NCBI GenBank assembly: GCA_002774795.1
Contig: PCYI01000025.1
Coordinates: 99,761-105,854, forward strand
Length of the DNA stretch: 6,094 nt
Direction: 5' to 3'
Source: Candidatus Vogelbacteria bacterium CG10_big_fil_rev_8_21_14_0_10_51_16
GTDB taxonomy: Bacteria > Patescibacteriota > Minisyncoccia > Phycocordibacterales > JACRKE01
Below the pieces are notes generated by a model that saw only the letters and a list, made by a program, of their open reading frames with translations, did not search any database and was not told the origin of the DNA. The number at the start of each line of letters is the position of its first letter. Position 1 is the first letter of the stretch. Below, in pieces: positions 4,188-6,094 of this stretch. Both the position numbers and the translations under genes were made by a program.

Positions 4188-5249
4188 TTACTTTCGGCAC
4201 GCCACCACCATCTCGGCCACGGCGTGCATGATGGGCTCATGGTCGTACTGTGGGTAGTAGAACTCCTTTGCTCCGGCAAGGTTATTGGCTTGGATAATGC
4301 GCGGGTTGCAGAAGCTGGCAAAATCCCCACATCGTCCGGAGAGGTCGGAGTCGGTGACGGTCTTGTGGTGGTAGACGCGGGCGTTTGCTGGCGGGGCGAG
4401 GAAGGGGCCAAAGCCAAGACCGATCTCACGGCCGAAACCGGTCTGCTCTTCCAGGAGAAACTCAAGGAAGCCACCCAGCGAGTAGCCCTTGAGGGGAGAG
4501 GCGACAGTGTGGATTTCGAGTGACCCCGGCACCTGGAGACGATGCGCCTGTGAGGCGGCAATGACGCCCCCCGCACTCCAGCCAATGACGACAACCTCCT
4601 CCGGCTTCTTTCCGTCCACAAAGGAATTGAATCTGTTTATAAAGTCGGCACTTAGGTCGACAAGCGACCTGCTTTTATCGTAGGCGAAGACCAGATTACC
4701 GCTATTCTTTATGTCTCCCGCCGTTGCCCCGTCTATCCACGTCTGCGCGCCGGTTGGATCATTGTTGTTGTTAATACCAAGTACGAGAACATAAGCCCGC
4801 GATTCGACATCACGGTCGTTTTCGCATGTAAAGGTCGTGGCACTGTTCACTACCGCGGGTTTCGGCTCAGGTGCCACTGTTGGCTGTTTCTGTTCTTCCG
4901 CCGGAGCGGCAGGTGGCTCGGGTTGAGCAGGGGTCGCAGGGAGATCATCCGAGCTTGCCGAGGGAGTGGCTGTTTCGGTTGGATTTATAGCAATATTCTC
5001 GGAACTTTCTACGACAATGCCGGAAATGGAGTTACTCGGCTCCTCTGCTTGTGTCTGTTTTTCAACTTCTGGGGTTTCCCTCGGTCGCTCGTTGTCGCCC
5101 GCTATTTTTTGGGCTTGGTTGCCCTCCTCTCGCTCTTGGGCGTTTGAGGACTCCTCGGCCGGGGCGTTTGAGGTCGTGTTTTCGCGAAAAACCCATACCG
5201 CTCCTGTGGCTACCAGGATAACAATAATAGTGACAATGTTTCGTATCAT
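4188..5249 (-). CDS. Membrane-anchored extracytoplasmic alpha/beta hydrolase (lipase/esterase-like)
   Basis: A 353-residue protein. The start chosen is ATG at 5249; an in-frame TTG at 5270 would add seven residues but lies inside the promoter. A signal anchor helix (residues 3-20, IRNIVTIIVILVATGAVW) is followed by a long low-complexity linker rich in Glu, Ala, Pro, Ser and Thr (about 24-137). The catalytic domain (about 138-353) has beta-strand EVVVIGWSAGGVIA with the nucleophile elbow G-W-S-A-G and Ser218-225 region serine (the S of GWSAGG). Candidate acids lie in TVTDSDLSG (about 297-305) and a candidate histidine in QYDHEPIMHA (about 334-343). Four cysteines in the catalytic part suit an oxidising exterior. 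The linker suggests that the enzyme reaches across the cell wall. The substrate is unknown; lipase, esterase or thioesterase activity are all possible. It heads the cluster with bcp and the pilin. Confidence 0.82.
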   Translation of the reverse strand: MIRNIVTIIVILVATGAVWVFRENTTSNAPAEESSNAQEREEGNQAQKIAGDNERPRETPEVEKQTQAEEPSNSISGIVVESSENIAINPTETATPSASSDDLPATPAQPEPPAAPAEEQKQPTVAPEPKPAVVNSATTFTCENDRDVESRAYVLVLGINNNNDPTGAQTWIDGATAGDIKNSGNLVFAYDKSRSLVDLSADFINRFNSFVDGKKPEEVVVIGWSAGGVIAASQAHRLQVPGSLEIHTVASPLKGYSLGGFLEFLLEEQTGFGREIGLGFGPFLAPPANARVYHHKTVTDSDLSGRCGDFASFCNPRIIQANNLAGAKEFYYPQYDHEPIMHAVAEMVVACRK

Positions 5250-5255
5250 ATAGCC

Positions 5256-5284
5256 ATAATACCACGACAAACAATGATTGTAGA
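5256..5284 (-). promoter_or_regulatory. Promoter of the hydrolase-bcp-pilin cluster, predicting a leaderless mRNA
   Basis: On the minus strand TCTACA (5279-5284) and TATTAT (5256-5261) are separated by 17 bases, with TGG before the -10 (extended -10). Initiation about 7 bases past the -10 falls on or next to the ATG at 5249. No SD precedes this ATG. This is the same arrangement as at the antitoxin gene. Confidence 0.6.
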
Positions 5285-5343
5285 AGGGGAAATTTTAATC
5301 CCTACCCGCTTCCCCCAAAGTATGATTTGCTGAACTTTGAATT

Positions 5344-5814
5344 TCAGAAAGTGTGTAAGGAGTGCTTGAGACTCTCCAGATAACGCTGGAACATTTCTTG
5401 GGTGAGTTCAAGAGTGGCGGTGTTTTGGTTTGGGTGAAAGGTGACAATGGGCGCGCGCGACACCTCATTGTCTATCCAAAGCTCAACGTGAAGACTCACG
5501 TCGTTTATGAGTCCAAATGGAGAGACCGAGCCCGGGGTCAGGCCAAGTTTTTCTTCAAGGTCTTTAGGTGAGGCAAAAGAGAGCTTGGAAACGCTCGTGA
5601 CAAGAGCGAGAGATTTGAGGTCGGCTCTTTTATTGGCCGGAATGACTGCGAGCAAATAGCGGGTCTTGTTTTGATCGCGCAGAAAGAGATTTTTACAGGC
5701 CATACCAGGAATTCTGGCAGTGTGCGCGAGCCCATCCTCCACGGTGAAGACCGGAGGATGTTCGTGGCGCGCATAGGTGATGTTGTGGCTATCAAGATAC
5801 TGTTCCGGCTTCAT
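5344..5814 (-). CDS. prdX: ProXp-ala/PrdX-like trans-editing deacylase (YbaK/EbsC domain)
   Basis: A 156-residue stand-alone YbaK-fold protein. Members of the ProXp-ala group hydrolyse Ala-tRNA(Pro) formed in error by prolyl-tRNA synthetase. Hallmarks are HEHPPVFTVEDG (17-28), the active-site block CKNLFLRD with the conserved Lys41, KLSFASPKDLEEKLGLTPGS (77-96), SPFGLIND (98-105) and FHPNQNTATLEL (126-137). The start chosen is ATG at 5814, giving the usual N-terminus MKPEQYLDSHNITYARHEH. An upstream TTG at 5874 would add 20 residues with no family match and would enter an inverted repeat. A TTGAAG about 40 bases upstream may be a -35, but the -10 is poor. The gene lies 94 bases before the hydrolase start and is probably a separate unit. 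The ProXp-ala assignment over other YbaK subgroups rests on motif resemblance. Confidence 0.88.
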   Translation of the reverse strand: MKPEQYLDSHNITYARHEHPPVFTVEDGLAHTARIPGMACKNLFLRDQNKTRYLLAVIPANKRADLKSLALVTSVSKLSFASPKDLEEKLGLTPGSVSPFGLINDVSLHVELWIDNEVSRAPIVTFHPNQNTATLELTQEMFQRYLESLKHSLHTF

Positions 5815-5870
5815 GTTTGTTTTGAAATTAGTTAGGGTGTGGGGACATTCTGCTTCAATACTTCGGGAAT

Positions 5871-5922
5871 TCAAAAAAGTCGGTTCGAACTTTCAAATTA
5901 AGGATCGAACTGTCTTTTTTGA
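5871..5922. terminator. Large inverted repeat, probable bidirectional terminator
   Basis: Arms 5871-5888 (TCAAAAAAGTCGGTTCGA) and 5905-5922 (TCGAACTGTCTTTTTTGA) pair at 16 of 18 positions around a 16-base loop. Each strand has the A-run before and the T-run after the stem, so it can terminate in both directions. It would end any leftward transcript entering from beyond the window before prdX begins. Because the T-run is part of the stem and the loop is large, efficiency is uncertain. Confidence 0.5.
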
Positions 5923-5939
5923 GCCACGCTCTGCGTGGC
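5923..5939. repeat. Short GC-rich hairpin next to the inverted repeat
   Basis: GCCACGC and GCGTGGC form a perfect 7-bp stem with loop TCT, directly abutting the preceding inverted repeat. No T-run follows on either strand, so it is not a stand-alone terminator. It may extend the stacked structure. Confidence 0.5.
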
Positions 5940-6094
5940 GAACCCTTTTGGATTCAGGATTTTTTGGGGGGAATTCAGAACAGACAACACTTTGTGCCGA
6001 CCATATTTTTGGTTCTGAAACCCTTTTCGAAAAACTGCGGTGTTTTTTGATTGATGTTCGAACTTTTTTTGAGCAAAACCCCCAATAAGGAAGC
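5940..6094. other. Right edge, apparently non-coding, with TTCGAAC-type repeats
   Basis: No recognised gene. GTTCGAAC recurs at 5883-5890 and 6056-6063. CGAACTTTTTTTGAGC at 6059-6074 resembles TCGAACTGTCTTTTTTGAGC at 5905-5924. TTCAGAAC (5974-5981) and GTTCTGAA (6012-6019) form an 8-bp inverted repeat. AAAAAC-TGCGGT-GTTTTT is a small stem near 6030-6047. A minus-strand frame is open from the window edge down to a TGA at 5893-5895 (67 codons, Lys/Arg/Ser-rich), but it crosses the hairpins and matches nothing I know. It could be the end of a gene outside the window, though I judge it more likely to be chance. Confidence 0.4.

Noticed and set aside
5286..5315. GGGGAA/TTCCCC hairpin as terminator of prdX
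   Set aside because: The stem is only 6 bp with an 18-base loop, and TTCTAC follows instead of a T-run. It also lies against the hydrolase promoter.
5777..6088. A 103-codon plus-strand frame at the right end
   Set aside because: It begins antisense inside prdX, crosses the 18-bp inverted repeat and the GCCACGC hairpin, has a Phe/Cys/Trp-rich unlikely composition, and shows no ribosome site.

Overview
The window looks like a piece of a Patescibacteria/CPR chromosome, most likely a Parcubacteria-like lineage. This is an inference from gene content: a YibE/F membrane protein, a single-gene pseudopilin, a membrane-anchored alpha/beta hydrolase, several short lineage-type hypotheticals, a PIN toxin module, AT-rich heptamer repeats, and almost no Shine-Dalgarno (SD) sites in front of real genes. 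GC content is moderate. Two genes end in TGA and none contains an in-frame TGA, so the genetic code is standard and the Gracilibacteria/SR1 recoding is excluded.

Left part (1-1465). The 3' end of rpsT (ribosomal protein bS20) runs rightward and ends at a bidirectional hairpin terminator. It converges with a leftward gene for a secreted-signal, multi-pass YibE/F family protein.

Toxin-antitoxin part (1466-2092). A rightward two-gene unit, divergent from the YibE/F gene, encodes a 56-residue basic protein and a VapC-type PIN-domain RNase. The promoter places the predicted transcription start on the ATG of the first gene. A 22-bp imperfect palindrome covers both the -10 element and that ATG, as expected for an autoregulated leaderless antitoxin gene.

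Repeat and tRNA part (2093-2670). There is no believable protein gene here. About 390 bases hold a dense series of hairpins, an exact 55-bp direct repeat, and fragments matching the 3' end of the neighbouring tRNA. The tRNA is a leftward tRNA-Arg with anticodon GCG and a good promoter. A 5-unit heptamer tandem repeat follows.

Right part (2671-6094). Five leftward genes follow. Read in transcription order they are a ProXp-ala/PrdX-like Ala-tRNA(Pro) deacylase, then a probable envelope cluster: anchored alpha/beta hydrolase, Bcp peroxiredoxin, type IV pilin/pseudopilin (overlapping Bcp by 8 bases), and a two-TM protein with a probable PH-like domain. The hydrolase promoter again predicts a leaderless mRNA. 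The last 220 bases are non-coding as far as I can tell. They contain an 18-bp-armed inverted repeat resembling a bidirectional terminator and several TTCGAAC-centred repeats.

No CRISPR array, insertion sequence, integrase or phage gene is visible. The least ordinary parts are the toxin-antitoxin unit with its operator and unfamiliar antitoxin, the hairpin array after tRNA-Arg, and the GCG anticodon.
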